Source: Actinopolymorpha sp. NPDC004070
GTDB taxonomy: Bacteria > Actinomycetota > Actinomycetes > Propionibacteriales > Actinopolymorphaceae
NCBI RefSeq assembly: GCF_040610475.1
Contig: NZ_JBEXMJ010000007.1
Location: forward strand, 248,001-312,000
Reading direction: 5' to 3'
DNA: 64,000 bases
The notes beneath the pieces were generated by a model that worked only from the letters and a program-made list of their open reading frames with translations, had not been told where the DNA came from and made no database searches. Of the stretch, positions 51,087-60,279 are shown piece after piece (position 1 is the first letter of the stretch; the number at the start of each line of letters is the position of its first letter). The position numbers were made by a program, and so were the translations under genes.

Positions 51087-51973
51087 CGCGCACTCCCGGG
51101 GGTGCGGGAGGGGGCGAGGCCGGCGAGCGGATGCGTCAGGCGGGTGCCCGGCGCGAGGTCACGCTGGACGTACCACTCGGTGCCGAGCACCAGCCGGAAC
51201 AGCGGTCCGGGCAGCCGGCGCAACGCCGCGACGGTACGCACCGAGTCGCCGCCGGTGGCCTGGGTCGCGTGTGCAGCCAGGCTCGCCCGCTTGGCCGCGG
51301 TGAACCGGCGTACGTCGATCCGGTGGGTGATCTCGGCCCGGGAGGCGAACGCGCGCTCGAAGCTGCGCACGTCGAACTCCGGCGGGAACCGGTAGACCCG
51401 GCCGACCAGGCGCAGCGCGCGCAGCAGCAGCTCCCGGTCGACGGTCGCCTCGAGCACCGTCGGCGTGCCGGCGAGCTCGGCGGCCCGGGCTCCCACCCGG
51501 TGCACGCGTACGTGGTCGGGGTGGCCGTAACCGCCGGCCGGGTCGTATGTCGTCACCAGGTCGGCGTGCTCCTCGGCCAGCAGCGCGGCCAGCCGGCCGG
51601 CCGCCTCGTCGACGTCCGCGCGGACGAAGGCCGGTGCCCACGTGGGCTCGGCCCGCCCGTCCAGACCGGAGTCGGCGTAGCCGAGGTGCTCGACCCGGGC
51701 GACGCCGAGTGCCGCGGCGGACGCGCGGAGTTCGGCGAGACGTACGTCGCCGAGGCGAGGAGCGGTGGGACCGCCTGCGGTCTCCCTGCCGGTGCCCCGG
51801 CCGGCGGCCGCACCGGCGGTGATCGACTCCGGCGCGGCCAGCCCCTGGTCACCGGCCGTGGCGACCACCAGGACGACCCGGTGCCCCTCGGCCGCGAGCC
51901 GGGCCATGGTGCCCGAGGTGAACAACGCCTCGTCGTCGGGATGAGCGTGGAAGAACACGCAGGTGCGGCCCAT
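51083..51973 (-). CDS. PIG-L family (LmbE-like) deacetylase
   Basis: These zinc enzymes remove N-acetyl groups from glucosamine-containing molecules, as MshB does for mycothiol. The metal motif FHAHPDDEALF is at the N-terminus, and YGHPDHVRVH carries the second His set near residue 140. The length of 296 residues fits. The substrate may be a sugar lipid, given that a flippase-like gene overlaps its end and a GT4 glycosyltransferase lies divergently upstream. A run of Gs precedes the ATG and serves as ribosome site. It could also be a second MshB or Mca, but the context points to the local glycoconjugate. Confidence 0.82.
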   Translation of the reverse strand: MGRTCVFFHAHPDDEALFTSGTMARLAAEGHRVVLVVATAGDQGLAAPESITAGAAAGRGTGRETAGGPTAPRLGDVRLAELRASAAALGVARVEHLGYADSGLDGRAEPTWAPAFVRADVDEAAGRLAALLAEEHADLVTTYDPAGGYGHPDHVRVHRVGARAAELAGTPTVLEATVDRELLLRALRLVGRVYRFPPEFDVRSFERAFASRAEITHRIDVRRFTAAKRASLAAHATQATGGDSVRTVAALRRLPGPLFRLVLGTEWYVQRDLAPGTRLTHPLAGLAPSRTPGSAR

Positions 51974-52277
51974 CCCCCCACCCTCGCACGAGCGGGTACG
52001 GAACCGCCGTGTCCTCAGGGACATCTCCGGGAATCCTCCAGTGGCGACGCGGTGGGCCAGTGCTGATACTCATGGACGGCTCGGATCGGCGCACAGGGCT
52101 GGACGACGTGGACGAAGTGGATTACGCAGACGACATGGGCGACGGGAACCTCGGCGCGGGACGAACGCACGCCGGTGCGGGGCCCGTCACGCTACACCTG
52201 CTTACCCGCGTCCTCTCCCGAGCCGGAACGAGGGCGGCCTGGACCGCCCCGACCAACGTCGACACGGGGGACGTGTG
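51974..52277. promoter_or_regulatory. divergent region between the deacetylase and GT4 genes, with a possible small ORF
   Basis: GATACT (52065-52070) is a -10 candidate for rightward transcription and would give GT4 a leader of about 200 bases. A frame from ATG 52072 codes 69 residues with an acidic stretch (GLDDVDEVDYADDMGDGN) and ends in a GTGA overlap with the GT4 start. It has no ribosome site and no recognisable fold, so I do not call it a gene. Confidence 0.3.
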
Positions 52278-53483
52278 GTGAAAGTCGTACACGTGAGTGA
52301 CTGCTTCCTGCCCCGGCTGGGTGGGATCGAGATCCAGCTCGCCGAGCTCGCCCGGATGCAGCACCGCGCCGGCCACCGGGTCGAGGTGGTCACCGCCACG
52401 CCCGACGGTGCCGGCGGGGACGCTGCCTGGGCGGCCGCGGCGGGGGACCGGTCCGGCGGCCCGGGCGTGCCGGTCCACCGGGTGGTGGCGCCGCTTCCGT
52501 GGGAGCTACCGGTTCATCCGCGCACCGGCCGCCACGTCGGCCGGCTGTACGCCGACCTGCGCCCGGATGTCGTGCACGTGCACGTCGGCGCGGTGTCGCC
52601 GTTCGGCTGGGCGGCCGTCCGCGCGGCGGCACGCCGCCGGCTGCCCACGGTGGTGACCGTGCACAGCATGTGGGATCCCGCCACCTGCGCGATGTACCGC
52701 GCCCTGGACGCCGCAGCCTCCTGGACCGGCTGGCCGGCGGTGGCGTCGACGGTGAGCGAGGCGGCGGCCGTCCCGATCCGGCGGGTCGTCGGCGACCGGG
52801 TGCCGGTGCGAGTGGTCGCGAACGGCATCGACACCGCGCAGTGGCGGCCGGCCGAGCCTGCCGACCGGCCCGAGCCTGCCGACCCGGCCGACCGCCGGCA
52901 CCGACCCGGCGTGCACGTGGTCGCTGTCGGCCGGCTGGCTCCGCGCAAGCAGCCGTTGACGTTGCTGTCGATCCTGCGCGCCGCCCGCTCCGAACTGGAC
53001 GGGCTGGACAGGCGGGTGCCGCTGTACGCCACCGTCGTCGGCGACGGGCCGGCCCGTCCGCTGATGGAGCGCTATCTCCGCCGCCACGCGATGACCGGCT
53101 GGGTGGAGCTCGCCGGTCGCCTGGACCGTGACCGGGTGCGCGCGGTGCTGGGTTCGGCGGACGTGTTCCTCGCCCCGGCGATCCGGGAGTCGTTCGGCAT
53201 CGCCGCGCTGGAGGCGCGGCTGGCCGGCGTGCCCGTCGTGGCGTACGACCGCGGTGGCGTGGCCGACTTCGTCGTCTCGGAGAAGGAGGGCCTGCTCGGC
53301 GGTTCGCCGGCCGAGCTCGCCGCCGCGGTCGCCCGGCTGGCCGGTGACGACACCCTGCGCGGCACCATCGCGGCGTACAACCGGTCGACCGAGCCGGTGC
53401 GCTGCACCTGGCCGGTGGTGCTGGCCGACTTCGACGAGCTGTACGCGCTGGCCCGGGCCAGGGCGAACCGCTCGGCACCTTAG
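52278..53483 (+). CDS. GT4 family glycosyltransferase
   Basis: A GT-B fold enzyme of family 4. The N-terminal half starts VKVVHVSDCFLPRLGGIEIQ, the form seen in MshA- and PimB-like enzymes. The C-terminal half has VAVGRLAPRKQP, VVGDGPARPLM and the nucleotide-sugar E-x7-E motif in RESFGIAALEARLAG. It is 401 residues long and peripheral at the cytoplasmic membrane. The GTG follows GGGGGA. Divergent from the PIG-L deacetylase and flippase-like genes, it could make the sugar intermediate that those genes modify and move; this is inference. Confidence 0.85.
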   Translation: MKVVHVSDCFLPRLGGIEIQLAELARMQHRAGHRVEVVTATPDGAGGDAAWAAAAGDRSGGPGVPVHRVVAPLPWELPVHPRTGRHVGRLYADLRPDVVHVHVGAVSPFGWAAVRAAARRRLPTVVTVHSMWDPATCAMYRALDAAASWTGWPAVASTVSEAAAVPIRRVVGDRVPVRVVANGIDTAQWRPAEPADRPEPADPADRRHRPGVHVVAVGRLAPRKQPLTLLSILRAARSELDGLDRRVPLYATVVGDGPARPLMERYLRRHAMTGWVELAGRLDRDRVRAVLGSADVFLAPAIRESFGIAALEARLAGVPVVAYDRGGVADFVVSEKEGLLGGSPAELAAAVARLAGDDTLRGTIAAYNRSTEPVRCTWPVVLADFDELYALARARANRSAP

Positions 53484-53596
53484 GTTCCCCCGGCGCCCGC
53501 GTTCCCGCACAATGGGGTCCCCACGCGCGGTCGACAGCCGCGGCGGTGGACGGACCAGCGGACGAACCACCGGACGGGTCGGGCGGGAGGAACGCG

Positions 53597-54733
53597 ATGC
53601 GTACGACGTTGCGGGACGTCGCCCGGCTGGCCGGGGTGTCGCCGAAGACGGTCTCCAACGTCGTCAACGGCTATCTCCACGTCCGGGCGGAGACCCGCGT
53701 CCGGGTGGAGGAGGCGATCGTCACCCTCAACTACCGGCCCAACCTGTCCGCCCGCAACCTCCGCCGCGGCCGCACCGGGGTGATCGCGCTGGCCGTGCCC
53801 GAGCTGGACGTGCCGTACTTCGCCGAGTTGGCCCGCCACCTGGTCGCCGCCGCGGACGCGCGCGGCTGGACGGTGCTGGTGGACCAGACCGACGGTGTAC
53901 GTGAACGCGAACGCCAGGTGATCGGCGGCATCCGCGACCAGCTCATCGACGGTCTGGTGCTCAGCCCGCTGGCCCTCACCGCGGCCGATCTGGCCGAGCG
54001 CACCGACGCCACGCCGATGGTGCTGCTGGGCGAGCGGATCCACCGCGGACCGGCCGACCACGTGCTCATCGACAACGTGGCGGCCGCCCGGGACGCCACC
54101 GCGCACCTGCTCGAACTGGGCCGCACCCGGGTCGCCGCGATCGGCGCCCAGCGCAGCGCCGCCGGGGTGACCGCCCGGATGCGGCTGCGCGGCTACCGCT
54201 CGGCGCTGGCCTCCGCCGGGGTCGGCTACGACGAGCGGCTGGTCGCCTCGACGCCGCGGTTCCACCGCGCGGAGGGCGCCGCCGCGATGGCTGCGTTGCT
54301 GGATGCCGGCGCCCGCCCCGACGCGGTGTTCTGCTTCAGCGACCTGCTCGCCCTCGGCGCGCTGCGCACGCTCGCCGAGCGCGGCGTGCGGGTGCCCGAC
54401 GACGTGGCGGTGATCGGGTTCGACGACATCGAGGACGGCCGGTTCAGCGTGCCGACCCTGTCCACGATCTCGCCGGACAAGCGCCGGATCGCCGGGTGCG
54501 CCGTCGACCTGCTGCACCGGCAGTTACTGACCGGCGCGGCCGGACGCGCCGACGCCGACGGCGGTCCGCAGGAGGTGTACGCCGACTACCGCCTGATCGC
54601 GCGGGAGAGCACCGGCGCGTCCACCCCGCCCGTTCGGCCGAGCCCGTCCGGGCTCTCGGGCTTCTCCGGCTCCTCCACCCAGCCCGTCGCGTCGGCGCCG
54701 GCGGTCTCACCGGTCCCGCCGACGGTCTCCTGA
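53597..54733 (+). CDS. LacI-family transcriptional regulator
   Basis: The N-terminal helix-turn-helix TLRDVARLAGVSPKTVSNVV with hinge NYRPNLSARNLRRGRTG is followed by a periplasmic-binding-protein-like sugar sensor (FCFSDLLALGALRTLAERG, VIGFDDIEDGRF). GGGAGG precedes the ATG. The length of 378 residues includes a C-terminal Ser/Pro-rich tail of about 35. It lies just upstream of the alpha-mannosidase gene, where a CebR-like operator is found, so it probably represses that gene and responds to a mannose-containing sugar. Confidence 0.88.
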   Translation: MRTTLRDVARLAGVSPKTVSNVVNGYLHVRAETRVRVEEAIVTLNYRPNLSARNLRRGRTGVIALAVPELDVPYFAELARHLVAAADARGWTVLVDQTDGVRERERQVIGGIRDQLIDGLVLSPLALTAADLAERTDATPMVLLGERIHRGPADHVLIDNVAAARDATAHLLELGRTRVAAIGAQRSAAGVTARMRLRGYRSALASAGVGYDERLVASTPRFHRAEGAAAMAALLDAGARPDAVFCFSDLLALGALRTLAERGVRVPDDVAVIGFDDIEDGRFSVPTLSTISPDKRRIAGCAVDLLHRQLLTGAAGRADADGGPQEVYADYRLIARESTGASTPPVRPSPSGLSGFSGSSTQPVASAPAVSPVPPTVS

Positions 54734-54842
54734 ATCTCCGGCGAATCCCGGCGACCCGCCACGTTCCGTGTCCGCCGGGTCGCTGCGCGTCTGCCCGGGT
54801 TGTCGCCGGTGGACGCCGCGCGGCCGAGCGGGCGGGCTGGGC

Positions 54843-54848
54843 TAGCGT
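54843..54848 (+). promoter_or_regulatory. -10 box of the alpha-mannosidase promoter
   Basis: TAGCGT matches TAnnnT. It stands 37 bases upstream of the palindromic operator, which would then sit at about +30 of the transcript and block elongation or initiation. Confidence 0.4.
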
Positions 54849-54884
54849 CTCTCCCCAGACATTCCTCGCCCGCCGGCCCGAATG

Positions 54885-54898
54885 TGGGAACGCTCCCA
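54885..54898. promoter_or_regulatory. CebR/LacI-type operator before the alpha-mannosidase gene
   Basis: TGGGAACGCTCCCA differs by one base from TGGGAGCGCTCCCA, the known operator of CebR and related actinobacterial LacI regulators. The arms are symmetric around CG except for one pair. Confidence 0.7.
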
Positions 54899-54942
54899 TA
54901 TGTCGGCCTCGGGTGACCGTACCCGGTTCCTTCGGAGGACCC

Positions 54943-57900
54943 ATGCACGATGACCAGAAGCTGGTGGAAGCCCGGCTGGAACGCGCTCTCCAGCAACGGC
55001 TCCGCCCCGCTCTGTACGGCGACACCGTTCCGCTCGACATCGAGGTGTGGCACGCCCCCGGTGAGCCGGTCCCGGTCACCGACGCCCTCGCGGCCGACTT
55101 CAAGCCGGCTGCCCTGGGCGACAAGTGGGGCCCGCCGTGGGGGACCAGCTGGTTCCGGCTGACCGCGCAGGTCCCGCAGGAGTGGGACGGCCTGCGGGTT
55201 GAGGCGGTCGTCGACCTCGGCTTCGGCGGCGGCCCCGGCTTCTCCGCCGAGGGGCTCGCGTACACCCCGGACGGCGACCCGATCAAGGGCCTCAACCCGG
55301 ACAACATCTACCTCCCGGTCAGCGGGCTCGCGGCCGGTGGCGTCTCGCCGTCGGAGCATGCGAAGGCCAAGGGGGGTGCGGCGTTCCAGGTCTACCTCGA
55401 GGCCGCCGCCAACCCCGCGGTGATCCAGTCCGGCTTCCTGCCCACCAACCTGGGCGACAAGTCCACCGCCGGCACCGAGCCGATGTACGAGATCCGCCGG
55501 GCCGAGCTCGCGGTGTTCAACGTCGACGTCTACCACCTGCTGCGCGACATCGAGGTGCTGGCGCAGCTGATGCACGAGCTGCCGACCGACCTGCCGCGCC
55601 GCCCGGAGATCCTGCGCGCCCTCGAGCGTTCGCTGGACGCCCTCGACTACGACGACATCCCGGGTTCGGCCGCGCTCGCCCGCGAGCAGCTCGCCCCGGT
55701 GCTGGCCAAGCCGGCGTACGCCAGCGCCCACCAGATCTCCGCCGTCGGGCACGCGCACATCGACTCCGCGTGGCTGTGGCCGCTGCGCGAGACGGTGCGC
55801 AAGGTCGCCCGTACGGTCTCCAACGTCACCACGCTGGCCGCCGACCACCCCGACTTCAGGTTCGCGTTCTCCCAGGCCCAGCAGCACGCCTGGATGAAGG
55901 AACACCACCCGAAGGTCTGGGACCGCCTCAAGGCCGCCGTCGAGTCCGGCCAGATCATCCCCATCGGCGGGATGTGGGTCGAGTCCGACAGCAACATGCC
56001 GGGCGGTGAGGCGATGGCCCGCCAGTTCGTGCACGGCAAGAAGTTCTTCCTGGACGAGTACGGCATCGAGACCGAGACCGTCTGGCTGCCGGACTCCTTC
56101 GGCTACTCCGGCGCGATGCCGCAGCTGGTGAAGCTCGCCGGCAACAAGTGGTTCCTCACCCAGAAGATCTCCTGGAACCAGACCAACAAGTTCCCGCACC
56201 ACACGTTCTGGTGGGAGGGCATCGACGGGACGCGGGTCTTCACCCACTTCCCGCCGGCCGACACCTACAACGGCCAGCTCACCGGCGACGAGCTCGCCCG
56301 GGCCCAGCGCAACTACCAGGACCAGGGCGGCGGCACCTGGTCGCTGCTGCCGTTCGGCCACGGCGACGGCGGTGGCGGCCCCACCCGGGAGATGCTCGGC
56401 CGGGCGGAGCGGCTGGCCGACCTGGAGGCCTCGCCGAAGGTGACCATCGAGCACCCGGCGGACTTCTTCCAGCGCGCCCACGACGAGTACTCCAACGCGC
56501 CGGTGTGGGTCGGTGAGCTCTACCTCGAGCTGCACCGGGCCACGTTCACCTCTCAGGCCAAGACCAAGCAGGGCAACCGCCGCAGCGAGCACCTGCTGCG
56601 CGAGGCCGAGCTGTGGTCGGCCGCGGCGGCGGTGGCCGGCCGGGCGGACTACCCGTACGAGGACCTGGACCGGATCTGGAAGGCCGTCCTGCTCAACCAG
56701 TTCCACGACATCCTGCCGGGCAGCTCGATCCACTGGGTCCACCGCGAGGCGGAGGAGACCTACGCCCGGCTGGCGGTCGAGCTGGAGGCGATCATCGAGC
56801 GCGCGCAGCGGGCGCTGGCCGGCGAGGGCGACGCCACCGTCGTCTTCAACGCCGCACCGCACGACCGGCTCGGCGTGCCGGCCATGGGCGCGGACGTACG
56901 GGCCTCCTCGCACGCGCCGGAGGTGTCGGTACGCCGTGAGGGCAGCGCCGTCGTCCTCGACAACGGCCTGGTCCGGGTGACCGTGGACGAGCGCGGCCTG
57001 CTCAGCTCCGTCGTGGAGCTGGAGTCCGGCCGGGAGGCGATCGCCCCGGGCGCGGCGGGCAACCTGCTGCAGCTGCACGTCGACACCCCGAACCTCTGGG
57101 ACGCCTGGGACGTCGACCCCTTCTACCGCAACAAGGTGCGCGACCTCACCGACGTCGACTCGATCGAGGTCGTGTCGGAGTCGGGCACCGAGGCCGCGGT
57201 GGCCGTGACCCGTTCGTTCGGCGGCTCCACGATCCGGCAGACGATCCGGATCGGGGTCGGCGAGTGCCAGGTCAACGTCGACAACGAGATCGACTGGCAC
57301 GAGAAGGAGAAGTTCCTCAAGGTCGCGTTCCCGCTGGACGTTCGCGCCGACCAGTCCGCGTCGGAGACGCAGTTCGGCCACGTGTTCCGGGCCACCCACA
57401 CCAACACCTCGTGGGAGAACGCGAAGTTCGAGTTCTGCGCGCACCGGTGGATCCAGGTGGGCGAGCCGGGGTACGGCCACGCTGTGGTCAACAACTCCAC
57501 GTACGGCCACGACGTGACCCGCGACGTCCGTACCGAGGACGGCGGCACCACCACCACGGTGCGGCTGTCCCTGCTGCGGGCGCCGCGAGTGCCCGACCCG
57601 GTGACCGACCAGGGCGTGCACAAGCTGTCGTACGCACTGGTGCCCGGGGCGGGCATCGCCGAGGCGGTCGAGGAGGGCTACCGCATCAACCTCCCGGCGC
57701 GCACGGTGACCGGTGCCGAGGGCGTCGCCCCGCTGGTGCGGGTGGACAACCCGGCCGTGGTGGTCGAGGCCGTGAAGCTCGCCGAGGACCGGTCCGGCGA
57801 CGTGGTCGTCCGGCTGTACGAGGCACACGGCGGCCGCGCGACCGGCCGGGTGTCCACGTCGTTCGGCGCCGCGTCGGTCACCGAGACCGACCTGCTCGAG

Positions 57901-57993
57901 CGTCCGCTGGCCGACCGCGAGGTGGTCGACGGCGCGGTCGAGGTGACGCTGCGGCCGTTCCAGATCCTCACCCTGAGGTTCGCCCGCGCCTGA
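54943..57993 (+). CDS. alpha-mannosidase, glycoside hydrolase family 38
   Basis: This retaining alpha-mannosidase hydrolyses mannose from oligosaccharides. The catalytic domain has the zinc motif GHAHIDSAWLWP with H270, H272 and D274, and the nucleophile D384 in VWLPDSFGYSGAMPQ. DESDSNMPGG-type sequence and the three C-terminal beta domains follow. The 1016 residues match bacterial GH38 enzymes, and no signal peptide is seen. GGAGGACCC precedes the ATG. With the LacI gene upstream and the operator in between, it is likely sugar-induced. The substrate could be a mannan fragment or an N-glycan. Confidence 0.93.
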   Translation: MHDDQKLVEARLERALQQRLRPALYGDTVPLDIEVWHAPGEPVPVTDALAADFKPAALGDKWGPPWGTSWFRLTAQVPQEWDGLRVEAVVDLGFGGGPGFSAEGLAYTPDGDPIKGLNPDNIYLPVSGLAAGGVSPSEHAKAKGGAAFQVYLEAAANPAVIQSGFLPTNLGDKSTAGTEPMYEIRRAELAVFNVDVYHLLRDIEVLAQLMHELPTDLPRRPEILRALERSLDALDYDDIPGSAALAREQLAPVLAKPAYASAHQISAVGHAHIDSAWLWPLRETVRKVARTVSNVTTLAADHPDFRFAFSQAQQHAWMKEHHPKVWDRLKAAVESGQIIPIGGMWVESDSNMPGGEAMARQFVHGKKFFLDEYGIETETVWLPDSFGYSGAMPQLVKLAGNKWFLTQKISWNQTNKFPHHTFWWEGIDGTRVFTHFPPADTYNGQLTGDELARAQRNYQDQGGGTWSLLPFGHGDGGGGPTREMLGRAERLADLEASPKVTIEHPADFFQRAHDEYSNAPVWVGELYLELHRATFTSQAKTKQGNRRSEHLLREAELWSAAAAVAGRADYPYEDLDRIWKAVLLNQFHDILPGSSIHWVHREAEETYARLAVELEAIIERAQRALAGEGDATVVFNAAPHDRLGVPAMGADVRASSHAPEVSVRREGSAVVLDNGLVRVTVDERGLLSSVVELESGREAIAPGAAGNLLQLHVDTPNLWDAWDVDPFYRNKVRDLTDVDSIEVVSESGTEAAVAVTRSFGGSTIRQTIRIGVGECQVNVDNEIDWHEKEKFLKVAFPLDVRADQSASETQFGHVFRATHTNTSWENAKFEFCAHRWIQVGEPGYGHAVVNNSTYGHDVTRDVRTEDGGTTTTVRLSLLRAPRVPDPVTDQGVHKLSYALVPGAGIAEAVEEGYRINLPARTVTGAEGVAPLVRVDNPAVVVEAVKLAEDRSGDVVVRLYEAHGGRATGRVSTSFGAASVTETDLLERPLADREVVDGAVEVTLRPFQILTLRFARA

Positions 57994-58132
57994 TCGCTCG
58001 GGTCGCTCGATCGCCGGTCACACCGGCGGTTGGACAGGCACGGCAAGCACGACAGGTACGACAGCAGAGCCGGCAGGTGGCCGGCCCGGGTTCGCCCGGG
58101 CCGGCCATCGGCGTTTCCGGCCGTCGGCCGGG

Positions 58133-58143
58133 TTGTGACACAA
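58133..58143. promoter_or_regulatory. GntR/FadR-type operator overlapping the gntR promoter
   Basis: TTGTGACACAA is a perfect inverted repeat that fits the FadR-subfamily pattern TNGT-N3-ACNA. It overlaps a -10-like CAATCT and ends eight bases before the GntR start codon, so autoregulation is likely. Confidence 0.65.
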
Positions 58144-58151
58144 TCTCGCCC

Positions 58152-58901
58152 ATGAGCGAGGCCAGCCGGACGGCCGCCGAGCAGGTGGCGGAAGTGCTGC
58201 GCGCCCGGCTCCTCGACGGAGCGCTGCCACCCGGCGCGCACCTGTCGGAGGAGCAGCTGGCCACGGAGTTCGGTGTCGGCCGCTACACCGTGCGGGCGGC
58301 GCTGCGGGCGTTGGTGACCGCCGGCCTGCTCACGCACGTACGCCATCGCGGCGCGTTCGTCCCCGACCTCACCATCGAGCGGGTGGAGGAGTTGTTCGGC
58401 TACCGCGCCGTCATCGAGCTCGGGGCGCTGCGGCTCGCCCTCGCCGGCGGGCGCGACCTGGCTCCGGTAGCGGCCGCTGTCGCCGCTCTGGAAGCCGTCG
58501 ACCGGCCCGGCGGCTCGCCCGCCGCCTGGCACGACGTCACCGCCGCACACCGTGCCGTGCACCACTCCCTGGTCGCGGCGGCCGGCAACCCCCGCCTCCT
58601 CGGCGCGTACTCCGCGTGCGAGGACGAGCTGCAGTTCCTGCTCGCCTTCGCACGGCCGGAGTTCACCCCCGGTCGCCTCGCCCGCCTGCACCGGGAGCTG
58701 CTGACCAACCTCGACCGCGGCGTGGAGAAGGCCCAGCGTGCCCTCGCCGACGACCTGGAGGTCGGCCGGCAGGGGCTGGTCCGCGCGCTCGCCCTGCCCA
58801 CCGACCCGCCGGTTGATCCGCCGGCCGCCCAGCCGACCGCCCCGCCCAGTGATCCGCCCCGACCGAAGAGTCCCGCCGGACAAGGGAGAACCCCCAGATG
58901 A
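58152..58901 (+). CDS. GntR-family regulator, FadR/FCD subfamily
   Basis: The winged helix has [20 protein letters not shown], then [19 protein letters not shown] and [10 protein letters not shown]. The FCD sensor domain has helices with [17 protein letters not shown] and [20 protein letters not shown], where Asp and His bind a metal for carboxylate ligands. A Pro-rich tail of about 35 residues is unusual. The length is 249 residues. The end overlaps the oxidase gene as ATGA, so the regulator very likely controls that enzyme in response to its hydroxy acid, much as LldR does. Confidence 0.88.
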   Translation: MSEASRTAAEQVAEVLRARLLDGALPPGAHLSEEQLATEFGVGRYTVRAALRALVTAGLLTHVRHRGAFVPDLTIERVEELFGYRAVIELGALRLALAGGRDLAPVAAAVAALEAVDRPGGSPAAWHDVTAAHRAVHHSLVAAAGNPRLLGAYSACEDELQFLLAFARPEFTPGRLARLHRELLTNLDRGVEKAQRALADDLEVGRQGLVRALALPTDPPVDPPAAQPTAPPSDPPRPKSPAGQGRTPR

Positions 58902-60124
58902 CGACGCAACGCCGACTGCCCCGCTGTTCCGAGCTCCGTCCGCTGGTGCGCACCCGCCGGCCGGAGCTGGACGCCACCAAGCGGCGCCTGGACCGCGCCC
59001 TGACGATCGCGGACCTGCGGGCGGTGGCCAAGCGGCGCACGCCGAGGGCGCCGTTCGACTACACCGACGGCGCGGCCGAGGGCGAGGTCACCCTGAACCG
59101 CGCGCGTTCGCTGTTCCACCGGCTGCAGTTCAACCCGAGCATCCTGCGGGACGTGTCCAGGGTCGACCCGAGCACGACCATCCTTGGCCGGCCGTCGGCG
59201 TACCCCTTCGCGTTCGCACCGACCGGCTTCACCCGGATGATGCAGCACGAGGGCGAGCCCGCGGTGGCCCGCGTCGCCCAGCGCACCGGTATCCCGTACG
59301 CCCTGTCGACCATGGGCACGACCTCGATCGAGGACGTCGCCGCGGCCGCGCCCGAGGCGGACAAGTGGTTCCAGCTGTACGTCTGGACCGACCGCGCCGC
59401 CGGCAAGGACCTGGTGGACCGCTCGCTGGCCGCCGGCTACACCACGCTCGTGCTCACCGTGGACGTGCCGGTCGCGGGCGCCCGGCTGCGCGACGTACGC
59501 AACGGCATGACGATCCCGCCCAGCCTCACCCCGAAGACCATCCTCGACATGGGCATGCACCCGGCGTGGTGGCTGAACCTGCTGACCACCGAGCCGCTGA
59601 CGTTCGCGTCCCTGTCGGACTGGCCGGGCACGGTGGCCGAGCTGATCAACCACATGTTCGACCCCTCGGTGACCTTCGACGACCTGGCCTGGATGCGGGA
59701 GGTGTGGCCCGGGTCGCTGGTCGTCAAGGGCATCCAGAACGTCGACGACGCCCGCAAGGTGGTCGACCTCGGCGTCGACGGCGTGGTGATCTCCAACCAC
59801 GGTGGCCGCCAGCTCGACCGCGCGCCGGTGCCGCTGCAGCTGCTGCCGAAGGTGGTGGACGCCGTGGCCGGCCGGGCCGAGGTCTACATCGACACCGGCG
59901 TCATGACCGGCGCGGACATCGTGGCCGCCTGCGCGCTCGGCGCGCGCGCGGTACTGATCGGCCGGGCGTACCTCTACGGCCTGATGGCAGGCGGCGAGCG
60001 TGGCGTGCAGCGGGCCGTGGAGATCCTCGGCAGCGAGATCACCCGCACCATGCAGCTGCTCGGCGCCGCCGAGGTCGGTGAGCTGCGGCCCGAGCACGTC
60101 ACGCTGCCCGCGGTCGCGTTCTGA
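58898..60124 (+). CDS. FMN-dependent alpha-hydroxy-acid oxidoreductase (L-lactate dehydrogenase-like)
   Basis: This oxidises a 2-hydroxy acid such as lactate to the keto acid, passing electrons to quinone or oxygen. The family residues are visible: Tyr in [20 protein letters not shown], Tyr in WFQLYVW, Arg in [12 protein letters not shown], Lys in LVVKGI, and catalytic H301 with Arg in SNHGGRQLD. The phosphate loop reads DTGVMTGAD instead of the common DGGxRxGxD. The length is 408 residues. No signal is present, so it is probably a peripheral membrane enzyme. It is coupled to the GntR gene; the exact substrate is open. Confidence 0.87.
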   Translation: MTTQRRLPRCSELRPLVRTRRPELDATKRRLDRALTIADLRAVAKRRTPRAPFDYTDGAAEGEVTLNRARSLFHRLQFNPSILRDVSRVDPSTTILGRPSAYPFAFAPTGFTRMMQHEGEPAVARVAQRTGIPYALSTMGTTSIEDVAAAAPEADKWFQLYVWTDRAAGKDLVDRSLAAGYTTLVLTVDVPVAGARLRDVRNGMTIPPSLTPKTILDMGMHPAWWLNLLTTEPLTFASLSDWPGTVAELINHMFDPSVTFDDLAWMREVWPGSLVVKGIQNVDDARKVVDLGVDGVVISNHGGRQLDRAPVPLQLLPKVVDAVAGRAEVYIDTGVMTGADIVAACALGARAVLIGRAYLYGLMAGGERGVQRAVEILGSEITRTMQLLGAAEVGELRPEHVTLPAVAF

Positions 60125-60279
60125 CCGGGGAGGCCGCTCACTGCTCGCCTGAGCCGGCGCGGGAGTTCCGCACCGTCGGCGGACTTTCCGGGTCGGCCTG
60201 GGGATATCCCTCGTGCTTCCCCGGGGGCTTCGGTGCAGGATGGACGGAGGGCTGATCGGGCCGAGGCGACGGAAGGTGA

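Noticed and set aside
52072..52281. 69-codon frame ending in a GTGA overlap with GT4
   Set aside because: No ribosome site, low-complexity Asp/Gly sequence, and the candidate -10 box sits directly on its start; kept only as a note in the intergenic entry.
54586..57828. 1080-residue minus-strand open frame over the GH38 gene
   Set aside because: It is antisense to a gene with intact catalytic motifs, and its composition is typical of shadow frames.
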